From contig NW_003314289.1 of NCBI RefSeq assembly GCF_000143415.4, positions 383,281 to 441,318 on the forward strand: 58,038 nt of DNA, written 5' to 3'. Source of the stretch: Selaginella moellendorffii (lineage: Eukaryota; Streptophyta; Lycopodiopsida; Selaginellales; Selaginellaceae). Below are positions 20,664 to 29,803 of this stretch, piece by piece. Position numbers and translations under genes: made by a program. The notes beneath the pieces are model-generated. The model was not told the DNA's origin. It made no database searches and worked only from the letters and a program-made list of their open reading frames with translations. Numbering within the stretch: position 1 is the stretch's first letter; every line of letters begins with the position of its first letter.

Positions 20664-23600
20664 TTATAAGCACGCGCTCGAGGATGCATCGTCCTCTTCC
20701 GGCTCCTGTGTATCAATCTCCACGTCCGACAGTGACACGCCTTCGTGCTCTCCAGCCTCGTTTAGGACGGATCGCTGCCCTTCTCCTAATTGTTGTACAA
20801 GTTGGAAGATTGCGCTGCCTGTCGCAGGCCTGTCTAAAGAGCTGTACTTTGGTGCCGGTACTCGAAACGGCAGTGTAAAACTATGGATTCCACCATGGTT
20901 TTGTTGTTTCGTTGTGTTGGAATCACCATCGTCCTGGTATGTTGGTGGCGGATCTATGAATATTATCCCGAGCTCGTAGTTACAAATGTGTAGTCGAGTG
21001 CAAGGTGGCTGGTACTCGTCGTCGTTTCTCGCCGCCTTGTTGATGTATTTGCCCCACGCGGCGGGGCTAAAGTTGTGTGAGCCTGTATAAATCCAGCCAA
21101 ATGCTTGGCTTGATGTGGGCGATTTAAATCGTCTCTGTGCTACCTGCAAGGTTGAACAGATAGCATTCTTTGCCACTTAGAACTTATAGTACCTTTACAT
21201 GCATTGGGATTCCTTCTCGACTAGGTGGACATGGAATTGCGTCGTGCAAGTTGACAGCGCTCGTCGATTTTATTCTCTCCCACGTTCGCTGTTGTTGATA
21301 GAAGTGATGTTTGCTTGCTCGGCAAAAAACATTTATGTACCTCTGCGAAGCAAAGAATTCCTCGGTATGAAGAAGGGCCCCATTTCGCGCTTTTTAACCG
21401 GTCCAAGGTCGGGAAAACTACTTTTATTGATGGATTGGCCGCCTCATGCTCCGCGGTCCAGCGGCCCCACTGAATAGGAAAAGATCGCAAGATAGTCACG
21501 TACAATAACAAAACCTTACCTCCGGATCCGACTCACACGAATCGTCTAGTGATGCCTTGCGGCCTGCAGCATCGGAGAATGATGCCAGAAAGTTCGAGCT
21601 CAAGGACGTTCCAATGGAAGAGGAACCTACAAGGACCTCGACAATCAGTTATAGTGATAAGTTTTAAGCAGCACTTACAATACACAAAATCGACTTCAGC
21701 GGAATCTGGCCACTTGTGCTCGGCAAGAACTTCCTTTAATCGCCGCAAGCCATATTTCCGTTGAATATGGCGCAGGAGATTGCTCATTGCAGACTCTTGG
21801 TCTTTACTAAGAAGCTCCCCGAACTTAGACCCCTGATACACAAAAACACTGTCAACAATGTACGATATAAAGCACGGGTTACCTCAAAAACATGAAGTTT
21901 AAGCTGTAATACGCTTTTGCTTTGGCCAGCTGCCACACCAAGCACTTGCTTGGGCCATAGCATGGCCCTCAAGCTACACAGACCAGCGTCACACAGCGTT
22001 GAAACCCATGCAGCTGCACGTTTTGGCAAGAATCCAATCGGCAGCTCCTCTGCTTGTGATACAATATCGCCTGTATCACACACACAGAATTATTATCGGT
22101 AAATCATAAAACAGAACACCAGAAGTTAACACATACTTTGCTCGAGAAAGCGCAACTGCTGAGTTGGTGGAACCACGGAAATCACCACTGCATTCGGATC
22201 AGCAGGTAAGTCTTTGGCTCGCTTCAGTTGGACGTGCACCATGCCTTCTGGATCAAGAGGCAAACTGTTCAAGAGAGCAGCGAGCTTTCGCAATCTCAGT
22301 CCATTAGGATCGCATTTGGGGGAAAATTGATGGCTAATTCCCGCAACTGTTGTTGCTACGGTGCCAAGGTAGCTTTTCTCCAGCTCCTGCTTCGGAATTT
22401 AATCCGAACGATTTACAAACACCAAAATAAAAAGCTTACCTTCATACTCTCTGGGAAAGGCAACAGTTCCTCCCACAATCCCGGTACTGACGCAACCAGT
22501 GACACCGTTGCCTTCGAAAAATTGTAGCAAGCCAAGTCGGTTGCCCAATGAGCTTCGCTAGGAACGTCTTTCACCAAAGTGGAAATGAAGCCAGCCAAGT
22601 AAGCTGCAAAATCTCCATTTCTTTCTCCGCCATCGGTAATCTTGGACGAAAATAGAGAGGAATAGTCTCTTGTGTTGCGAAGGGGAAAATCTTGCCACCA
22701 AACCGTGTTAGAGACTTGCAGCCACTGTGAGAAAAAAAAGAGTTAGCAAACTCCAAAGGAGAATATGAAAACGAAATACCTGTCTGTAATTCAAGTTGGA
22801 GGACGTCACTATAACTCGAATATCTTTTGAACGCTTTAAGAGAAAAAACTTGGGATGATGGCAGCCAACACCACGCATCCTGGATTTATCATTTGTTCGT
22901 CGCAAAACAGGGAAAGGCGGATACCTGCATAGAAACATGTAGATACTTCGCCTGGAACATGAGATACGAGAAACTTACACTACTTTCAAATTCGGCCACT
23001 CACAATATGGATGCTCCATGCGGTCGCTTATGGCGGTGCTCCAGCTTCGTTCGCTGTCGTGACAAGCTATAGTCACAGGTAATGTCTTTGGAAGCCCGAA
23101 GGACGAGATAAACCTGCAAAAAAACACTTGCGGAGATTAGACAAAGAGAAAGAAGAACAGAAAACAAATAAACTCACCAAATAATGTCAGTAGTAAACGA
23201 TGCCACAAACATTTCTCGAATGTCTTCCAATGGCGCCAGAAGATCTGCCACTGACACGTCTGTTCTGGAGGGCTGTACATCCTCCAGTTTATTCATGCAC
23301 AGTCCACTTGATTTTGGAAAAGAATCACAACTAGCCACCTTTGTGTCGCCTCCAATCTGTTCAACTTCTTCGAGATCCCTTTCCTTCCCGACGAAAGCTC
23401 GATTTTCCAGGCTAGAGTTCCTGGTAAAGCACTCTGATCGTAGCTGCCGGCTCTTATCAATCAGCTTCTCCACCGAAGCTTTCACCCTCTTCACCTTACA
23501 GTTGAGACTTGGCCCGAGATGATCAGCCTTGGATTTTACCTGGCGCCGCTGGACATTCATCTCTAGTTCCTCCAAAGAGCTCCTTATAGCATCACTACTC

Positions 23601-23971
23601 TCGCCAGCATTCTCCACTGTAAACCCTGTATCCTGGATAGAATCCTTAACCGGAGCTACCAAGAACACTCTATCCCCTGGAACAAGAACCCTGGAGCTCC
23701 CGAGAGAAATCCTTTCACTGTTGACGTAGACCACGGACGATCTCAGGCAAATATCTGCCCCTTTCTCGACTCCATGGTGCAAGACGAGAGAATTTCCGGC
23801 ATCCACGAAAATCTGGCAATGCCGGCGACTGACCCTCCCATCCTTGAACACGAGATCGCAGCAGCTCGATCGCCCCACAGTGTAAATCTTCCCTGGAGCT
23901 ACCTCGAGATCCGCCAAGAACGACTGCGCCGCCAGCGGCCTGACAACAAATCGGCCGCGAGAATCCCCCAT
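20664..23971 (-). CDS. FHA domain-tyrosyl-DNA phosphodiesterase (TDP1-like) protein
   Basis: About ten exons from Met at 23,971 to the stop at 20,664. Exon 1 encodes an N-terminal forkhead-associated domain (residues about 10-110: YTVGRSSCCDLVF, VSRRHCQI) and a charged linker. Later exons encode both halves of the TDP1 fold. The first HxK motif is HHPKFFLL with VTSSNLNYRQ (near 22,790-22,880). The block WATDLACYNFSKATVSLVASVPG is family-typical. The second HxK is MHVK (near 21,195) with GSHNFSPAAWG (near 21,070) and YELGIIFIDPP. TDP1 enzymes hydrolyse 3'-phosphotyrosyl links left by topoisomerase I. Plants have such an FHA-fused paralogue in addition to canonical TDP1. Both catalytic His-Lys pairs are present, so activity is plausible. 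It shares a 182-base divergent promoter with V-ATPase e. Confidence 0.88.
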
Positions 23972-24153
23972 CGATGCGCTTAGATCTATGCTCCAATCTG
24001 CGCCTACTGGATCTCTAGAGCTGGATTACGCTGAGCGAGCGCCGCATTGGCAGCCTAGCGCGGCCAATGCCCTGCCCTTGCGTAAGAGCCCTAAATTTGA
24101 GTATCTTGTAGCTCACGCTTGGCGGGAAAGAACTAGGGTTTGTTGTGAGCGCC

Positions 24154-24504
24154 ATGGGATTTATGGTAACGACGATCCTCTTCTTCGGCGCTGCGCTGCT
24201 GGGCTGCCTGGGATTCACATTCTTCTACAACAAAGGGCCATCCATGAATTTGTGAGTAGAAATCTATAGATGCGATCGCTGGATCTTAGGTTTTCTCTGG
24301 TTTCCCGTGGGAAATTGGCAGGCTACATGTAACTTTGGTGATCACCGCTGTGGTCTCGTGCTGGATGCTGTAAGATCTCTCTTTCTCTCTCTCTCTAGCA
24401 GACTGATACTCTTTTTTATCTTTTATCTTTTTTCCAGATGGGCGATTGTGTATATTGCACAGATGAATCCCTTGATAAATCCCATTCTCTTGGACGAGGA
24501 ATGA
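24154..24504 (+). CDS. V-type proton ATPase subunit e
   Basis: Three small exons, 24,154-24,251, 24,322-24,369 and 24,438-24,504, sum to 213 bases (70 residues) with GT-AG introns of 70 and 68 bases. The protein begins MGFMVTTILFFGAALLGC, then [22 protein letters not shown], and ends WAIVYIAQMNPLINPIL. This matches the plant subunit e family along its full length, with two membrane segments. Subunit e is a small hydrophobic part of the membrane V0 sector of the vacuolar/endosomal proton pump. Start and splice sites are fixed by that alignment. It is divergent from the FHA-TDP1 gene. Confidence 0.93.
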
Positions 24505-24963
24505 CACTACTTCCACACTCCTACTGCCACATTTTTTGTAGCCAGGCCAGGTATATTGTTGTAATCAAATTCCATTTGTTCTTCATGGCGTGCTTTCTCT
24601 TCCAATTGGTTCGTCATCGTTCTATGCATTCGTTGTTCATGAGATCTAGTCTTAAATTCACTTGGGCGATTGTGGCTAGAGAACTTTTGCCAGTTCGAAG
24701 TCGCTCGTGCTGAGTAGAAAAAAAGCTAGAAGAATTCGCGGGTCAAGTTTTTCTTTTCGTTTCTTTGAAAAGGCAAAACTCTAGAGTTTCTGTGCTGTGG
24801 TCAGATTACGCGACAACGAACAGTGGATGACAAAACTTCGTGATTTGGGATCTTATGATCTCTCGAGTTTCAAAAGGGGGATTACAAAAGTTTCGAGCGG
24901 TAAGTGATGAGAATCACCACTTCTTTTAATGTGCTTTGATGATTTGACTGTGGAGTTTATAGA
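24505..24963. other. Intergenic: V-ATPase e 3' UTR and next promoter
   Basis: About 460 bases without a supported gene. The left part is probably 3' UTR of V-ATPase e. The right part is promoter and leader of the 24,964 gene. No clear polyadenylation signal or TATA box was assigned. Confidence 0.4.
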
Positions 24964-25326
24964 ATGGCCATCGCCGCCACATCTCCTCCATCGCCTTTGG
25001 TTCCACTGCTACTTCTCTCCATTCTGTTTCTCTTCAAAGGCAAAGGCATCCCGGGCTTGAAAGATGGCTTGACAACATTCTCCGTTTGGGCTATACTGCT
25101 GCCTCTCATCATCTTTGTTGCTGCGATGATCATCCATCCAAGATCCTCGTCTCAAACCAACACAGCAAACTTACCAAAGCTTTCATCCACACCAAACTAT
25201 AATCACTTCGACACTTATGGCGCTGGAGCTTCAAATTCCTCCGAAGGCCCCAGATGGGGATACATTCTCATGTCCATGCTCTTTGCGCTGCTCATGCAAC
25301 TGTTTAAAGAGAAGAAAAAGGATTAG
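24964..25326 (+). CDS. Small membrane protein, unrecognised
   Basis: Single-exon 120-residue ORF. Two hydrophobic stretches (residues about 11-24, PLVPLLLLSILFLF, and about 43-58, ILLPLIIFVAAMII) look like membrane helices. They are joined by a short GKGIPGLKDG loop. A Ser/Thr/Asn-rich linker follows, then a third hydrophobic stretch near 100-115 (YILMSMLFALLMQLF) and a Lys-rich tail KEKKKD that could act as an ER-retrieval-type or cytosolic anchor signal. I do not recognise the family. The coding case rests on the hydrophobic pattern and length, not on homology. Confidence 0.5.
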   Translation: MAIAATSPPSPLVPLLLLSILFLFKGKGIPGLKDGLTTFSVWAILLPLIIFVAAMIIHPRSSSQTNTANLPKLSSTPNYNHFDTYGAGASNSSEGPRWGYILMSMLFALLMQLFKEKKKD

Positions 25327-25631
25327 AGCCAAATACATAGTTTTGACACTGTCTTTGTTTGGTATTACACTAAATCGAATATTAGTCAAAATCAGTTGCA
25401 GGGATTTTACTGTGGCCAGCGAAAGCAATACTGTAACAAGTTGACGTCCGTTAGACTTGGTAAGTTGGAGAAATCTTCTTTGTCCGGAAGATTCACATAG
25501 ATGCTAACAATATAAACGTTGGACCTGGTGAATTCCAATCTTATCCTTCTTGGTGGGCACTACACGACCATGTAAACACAATAAACAAAGAGATGAGCCT
25601 CACTAAGGTCTTACCCAAGAGTATTCCCTAG

Positions 25632-25639
25632 TATATAAG
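25632..25639 (+). promoter_or_regulatory. TATA box of the Cys/Trp repeat peptide gene
   Basis: TATATAAG lies 32-39 bases before the ATG at 25,671. Transcription starting about 30 bases downstream would exclude the earlier in-frame ATG at 25,644 and select 25,671 as the start. Confidence 0.55.
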
Positions 25640-25670
25640 CACAATGTATAATCAGTTGGAGGTAGAAGCG

Positions 25671-26006
25671 ATGGGTCTCAAGCTTGGTTTTGTAGTCGCA
25701 AGCGTTTTGTGTGTGGCGTTTTATGTCGCAATGGAATGTAATGTTGCTGCTGCTGATGATGATAATTCTTGCGATGGCGGCCGGCACTGGAGAGGATCTG
25801 TGTGCTCCTGCGACGGTGGCCAGCATTGGAATGGACACAGTTGCGTGTCACAGAATTGCGACGAAGACGGTGGATGGCACTGGAATGGTAGCAGATGTGT
25901 GAGATGCGACTACGACTATGGGTGGCACTGGAGTGGATACGATTGTGTCAAATGCTATGTTGGATGGTCCTGGGACGACGGCAGCAAGAGGTGCGTGAGA
26001 GACTGA
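25671..26006 (+). CDS. Secreted Cys/Trp/Gly repeat peptide, unrecognised
   Basis: Intronless 111-residue precursor. The start at 25,671 gives a clean signal peptide: MGLKLGFVVASVLCVAFYV, then a small-residue region before AAADDD. The mature part is five tandem repeats of about 13-17 residues with the pattern C-x(2-5)-G-x-(H/S)-W-x-(G/D)-x(2-3)-C, for example CDGGRHWRGSVC and CDGGQHWNGHSC. The third and fourth repeats are acidic variants with GWHW, and the last is GWSWDDGSKRC. Ten repeat cysteines could form one disulfide per repeat. The layout suggests an apoplastic, perhaps carbohydrate-binding, antimicrobial or metal-binding (His-rich) peptide. No family is assigned. A TATA box sits just upstream. 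Confidence 0.75.
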   Translation: MGLKLGFVVASVLCVAFYVAMECNVAAADDDNSCDGGRHWRGSVCSCDGGQHWNGHSCVSQNCDEDGGWHWNGSRCVRCDYDYGWHWSGYDCVKCYVGWSWDDGSKRCVRD

Positions 26007-26331
26007 AAGGTCTCTCAGAGCTCTCAATCAAGAATAAGAAAACCAGCTAAGTATTATAAAGTAGTTGGTTTGATTTATCTCTACTTTTCTTTCTTTCTTT
26101 CTATCTTGTAAAGCTTTGCTTCTTCTTTTCGAAACCAACAGTGGAACTAAAATGATACCATGAAGTACTTTGACAAAATCATCTTTCAAACCGTGTGATG
26201 GTCGTGCAAGCTACTTCCAGGAAGATCATGCGCTACACAAATTTCAACGTTGAAAACGTACACTCTAAACCATCCCATATGAGATCTGAAACCTCCCTCG
26301 ATTCCACTTGAGCTTCATAATCGTAGGTAAA

Positions 26332-26967
26332 ATGTCGTCATGCAAGTGCTTCTGCTGCTGCTTCTGCTGCTGCCTCTTCTTCTCGATGTTGTTTGTGATC
26401 ATCTTCTTTAGCTCAGTCAGTGCAGTCGTAAACCGCTCAAAAGTCCACCACATCCTGGAGGACGCAGTCCTCTCGAATCTTAGCGCAAGCAACTCAAGCT
26501 CACAAGGATCCAGGATCGACTCGGCATCTCTAACTTTCAAGGTCTGGTCTCGCAATGCAAACAAGAAAATGGGGGTCCATTTCTGGCACTTGCGAATCGC
26601 TGCTGTCTATCGCGGCTACGAGCTGGGAAGAGCCTACGCATCTCCGTTTGTCCAGCCACCTCGAAACATCACACATTTTGAAGCGCCTCTCCAACTTTTC
26701 AACCTCACCATTCCTCTTGATCTTGCCACAAAACTGAAGGGCGATCTAGACTCCGGCCAAATTCCGATGAGGATCAACGTGAAAATGCGGGCAAAGTACA
26801 ACCGAGTCGACAAGTCATGGCAAACAAAGCTTATCTCTGGCGACCTTCACGGGGACGATAAGTGTAACCTTTTGATTGGCGTTAGTTCTACTAATAGGTT
26901 CAGCAGCTTGAAAGGAAGGCAGTGTGGATGGACTGTTGCATTTTTCAATCCAAATCAGGGAGCTTGA
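26332..26967 (+). CDS. NDR1/HIN1-like (LEA2/NHL family) protein
   Basis: Single-exon 211-residue protein. The N-terminus is cysteine-rich and hydrophobic (CKCFCCCFCCCLFFSMLFVIIF, given as separate short runs CKCFCCC and LFFSMLFVIIFF), forming one membrane anchor at about residues 10-28. A LEA2-type beta domain follows: SLTFKVWSRNANKKMGVHFW, then AAVYRGYELGRAYASPF, NITHFEAPLQL, and a late strand with GQIPMRINVKMRAKY. This is the usual NHL arrangement: N-terminal anchor, then N-N/P-N-x-K-x-G-like and Y-x-G motifs. Members sit in the plasma membrane and are linked to defence and cell-wall contact. The second in-frame ATG (26,332) is preferred over 26,308 because it begins the Cys-rich anchor. 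Confidence 0.75.
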   Translation: MSSCKCFCCCFCCCLFFSMLFVIIFFSSVSAVVNRSKVHHILEDAVLSNLSASNSSSQGSRIDSASLTFKVWSRNANKKMGVHFWHLRIAAVYRGYELGRAYASPFVQPPRNITHFEAPLQLFNLTIPLDLATKLKGDLDSGQIPMRINVKMRAKYNRVDKSWQTKLISGDLHGDDKCNLLIGVSSTNRFSSLKGRQCGWTVAFFNPNQGA

Positions 26968-28840
26968 AAATATATAATCTTGATTTGTTATTTTGCACGG
27001 TCCAGATTCTGATTTGAAGGCAAATGCTTTTCAAGGACGCGTGAAAGCCGCTAGAATTCCCACAATGCAGTCAGCCTGAGCGTTGAGTAAAACATTGATT
27101 TTGTAAAACACAAGGTCAGGCCATGCAAATATTTGGTCCTTTTGGAGCTTTTGATACAAGAGGCAGCAGACCAGAAGCTCGATCAAGGCTGGGGCGCAAG
27201 CTGGGACGTGGTGAATTCAGCATCACAATCTGGAAAAAGAGAGTGCATGGAAATTGTTCATGGAAAAAGAGAGTTGTTGTGCTAATATTGGAGCAGACCA
27301 GGACTTTATAATTTTTAATACTTTATATTATTTAAAATAAACAAAATCCAAATAATAATTTAAAAAAACAAGAAAAATACTTTTATAAATAAAATTTAAA
27401 CTCTTAAATATATTATAGTCATTTCCTAATTAATAAATATGGCTAAAAACATTATTATCAGCTATGTAGAAATATTATTTTTGACAGTAACATATGGTGA
27501 TGATCCAGAATTTGATTTTCTAAATAGTGTGGATATGAGTAATATTGTTGACGTTATTGATGAATCAATAGGTTTTATTGATTGAAATGATAACTATCCT
27601 TTAAATTAATTTAAAGGAATATCAGTAATTTTAGCTAGTGGAATCATTTTAATCAAAATTTCACGTTATTCAAGAAATGCCCTTAATTATGCATCAAGTG
27701 GAGCAAATTTATACTTTGGGGAATTCTTTATATGAAGGTTTTGGAAGATTATTTTGAAAATAATTTAATAACATTTTATTAACTGCAGCAAGTTCCATAA
27801 AACTTACATTTAAAAATTTTAAAATTTATTATGACCCAGATGGTATATCAGAACCTGAATATTATTTTGTTGGATCAGTTAATAAACTAAAATAAATAGA
27901 TGATTGTAATATTTATAAAAGTATAATTATAAGTGGTACATACATTAATCCAAGATAATTTTTAATATCTCCAAATAATATTAATATTTTACTAATAAAT
28001 GTAAGATGTAATCTTGTAATTTATTCTGGAAAAAACAGAATTTAAAAAAATTAAAATTAAAAAAAATCAATTTAAAATGCTATTTGCAGAATTAAATTAA
28101 AAGAAATTTTATTTTATTTTTATCATTATATAATACAGAGTAGAAAAGGAACTTATTTTGTAAAAGGAATTTTAATTGTATATTTCTAACATTTTTGAGC
28201 CTTCAAAATGATTGTAATTTAGTTTTATATCCCAAGTTATCCTGATAAACCTTTTTGGTCAACTGAAACTAATAGACATAACTTATATTTCTTCTTTATG
28301 ACCAATGTAAAATATAAACCTTAATTAAACAATAAAATAAAAATTTAGATTTTTTTTAAAATTTATTTTAAGGAAAAAATTTCTCTTAAAATATATAAAC
28401 AATTTACTATAACACTTAGTTTATTTTGAGTTTTATTTTTTGTGGTATTTTGTTATTAAATAAGAAAAAAAAAATTTAAGCTATATATTTTATGGTTTAT
28501 GATTAAAACACTTTTTTTATTAATATATTTATGTTAAATACCAAAATATAAATTAAGTAAACCTTCTTTTCATCATATCTACAATAATAACAAAGGCAAG
28601 CCTAAAACAATAAGGTTATAGTAAGAAAATCCCTAATGTTTGCTAGAGGGTGGCACATAGAGCATGGTAAGATGCGAGTTTGACACGTGTTTAAGGTGTT
28701 GCTGTGTGTGAGAAGTGTTGACTTTTCATGTAACCATAGCTGATGACTAGAATTTGTTTTTTCTCATAACAAAGAAAATCAAATGTTCAGTCAACACACA
28801 GGCAAGGAAACCATATTAGTCAAAACATCAAAGAGATAGA
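26968..28840. other. AT-rich intergenic block with an unidentified coding remnant
   Basis: After about 27,300 the sequence becomes very AT-rich with almost no CpG. No intact gene was seen. One stretch on the plus strand (27,439-27,895) still reads as protein across a few stops and is listed separately. From 27,900 to 28,840 there are only short AT-driven frames, with nothing recognisable. Confidence 0.5.
27439..27895 (+). pseudogene. Unidentified broken reading frame in AT-rich DNA
   Basis: Starting at ATG 27,439 the frame gives about 50 codons with non-repetitive composition (GDDPEFDFLNSVDMSN, then VDVIDESIGFID). After in-frame stops it continues (GISVILASGIILIKISRYSR, then ALNYASSGANLYFG) and, after a frame change, yields IYYDPDGISEPEYYFVGS. 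The mixed residue content is unlike random AT-rich translation, so this looks like an old gene or mobile-element fragment. I do not recognise it. Confidence 0.35.
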
Positions 28841-29050
28841 AACTCTCTACCTAGGCCAGATATTCCAAGGGACTCTATACCTGGAACAAGGAAATATCCC
28901 TTGCAGCAAATTCATCTTGTCCCCTCCTAAGAACATTTTAAATTGCTCTTTCAAGTCCTTGGGAAAGTTTAGATGTACATGAATTCCCTTGAATCCCACT
29001 GCTACTCGGTCATATGCCCTTGTGGCTTCCTCAGTAGTGTCGAGCCACAC
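28841..29050 (-). pseudogene. AP2/ERF transcription factor domain fragment
   Basis: A minus-strand stretch reads VWLDTTEEATRAYDRVAVGF, then KGIHVHLNFPKDL. This is the second half of an AP2/ERF DNA-binding domain (consensus WLGTFxTAEEAARAYDxAAxxxRGxxAxLNFP). The first half of the domain is not readable upstream: a stop is met directly before Val-Trp, and the preceding sequence only weakly resembles the expected strand. No start codon or activation region is present, so it is a gene fragment. Confidence 0.7.
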
Positions 29051-29703
29051 TCACATGGTGGAGTTTAACTAGGGAATTCAAAACGACAAATATGAAGCCT
29101 AATTCGTTGGATGTGGAGTATGGCCTTATGGCATCTGTGGAGCGATAGAGCTAAAGCAAGCCTTCTGCAAAGTTCCTTTGAGTTAGCAATTTGCAAGTGA
29201 TATTTATCACTCATTGTAATCATTGTAGTGATTGGAAATCTTTATACTAGCATTACGTAATAAGCCAAAACCACTCAAATTCATTTACCTTACTTGTTTA
29301 TGTTCTTTTGCTTCTTCTCTTCACCACACTATAGCCGGTGAAGAGACATTGTCTTATAAAATAGAGACACCAGATCTTGAGTTCATGTCCACCCCTAATG
29401 TTATTCCTGCTGAGAGTGTAAAAGAGGTTGCTCCATGACTAGATAAAATGTAAATAGGCTAGAGGAGACAATTTTATAAAAGAGCTTTGTTAGTGATGTA
29501 GCAATTCCAATGTAAAGTCCATTATAAGATAGAGCTATTCTAGTGCAGTGTTAACCATAAAGTTGAATAATTATGGTCAACCACGTGGTTGAGCAATTCT
29601 AGTGCAAGTTCTAGCATAGGATGGCATCCATTGCACCCCTGCCCCCCCTGCCCCCCGCCCCCCGCCCCCCACCCTCCATAGAGTCAAGAGTATAGCTACA
29701 CAT
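29051..29703. other. Intergenic region with a C-rich tract beside the gap
   Basis: No supported gene. A strand-asymmetric C-rich run (about 29,635-29,683, CCCCCC blocks separated by TG, G or A) lies just before the assembly gap. It may have caused the gap by blocking sequencing. Confidence 0.5.
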
Positions 29704-29803
29704 NNNNNNNNNNNNNNNNNNNNNNNNNNNNNNNNNNNNNNNNNNNNNNNNNNNNNNNNNNNNNNNNNNNNNNNNNNNNNNNNNNNNNNNNNNNNNNNNN
29801 NNN
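29704..29803. other. Assembly gap of 100 Ns
   Basis: Exactly 100 consecutive N, the usual placeholder length for a gap of unknown size. The sequence on the two sides may not be contiguous. Confidence 0.98.

Noticed and set aside
23971-24154. Operon-like pairing of TDP1-like and V-ATPase e genes
   Set aside because: They are divergent eukaryotic genes with a shared short promoter region; nothing shows joint function.
29232-29438. A small gene on the plus strand
   Set aside because: A 68-codon frame without domain, promoter or splice context in AT-rich DNA near the gap.
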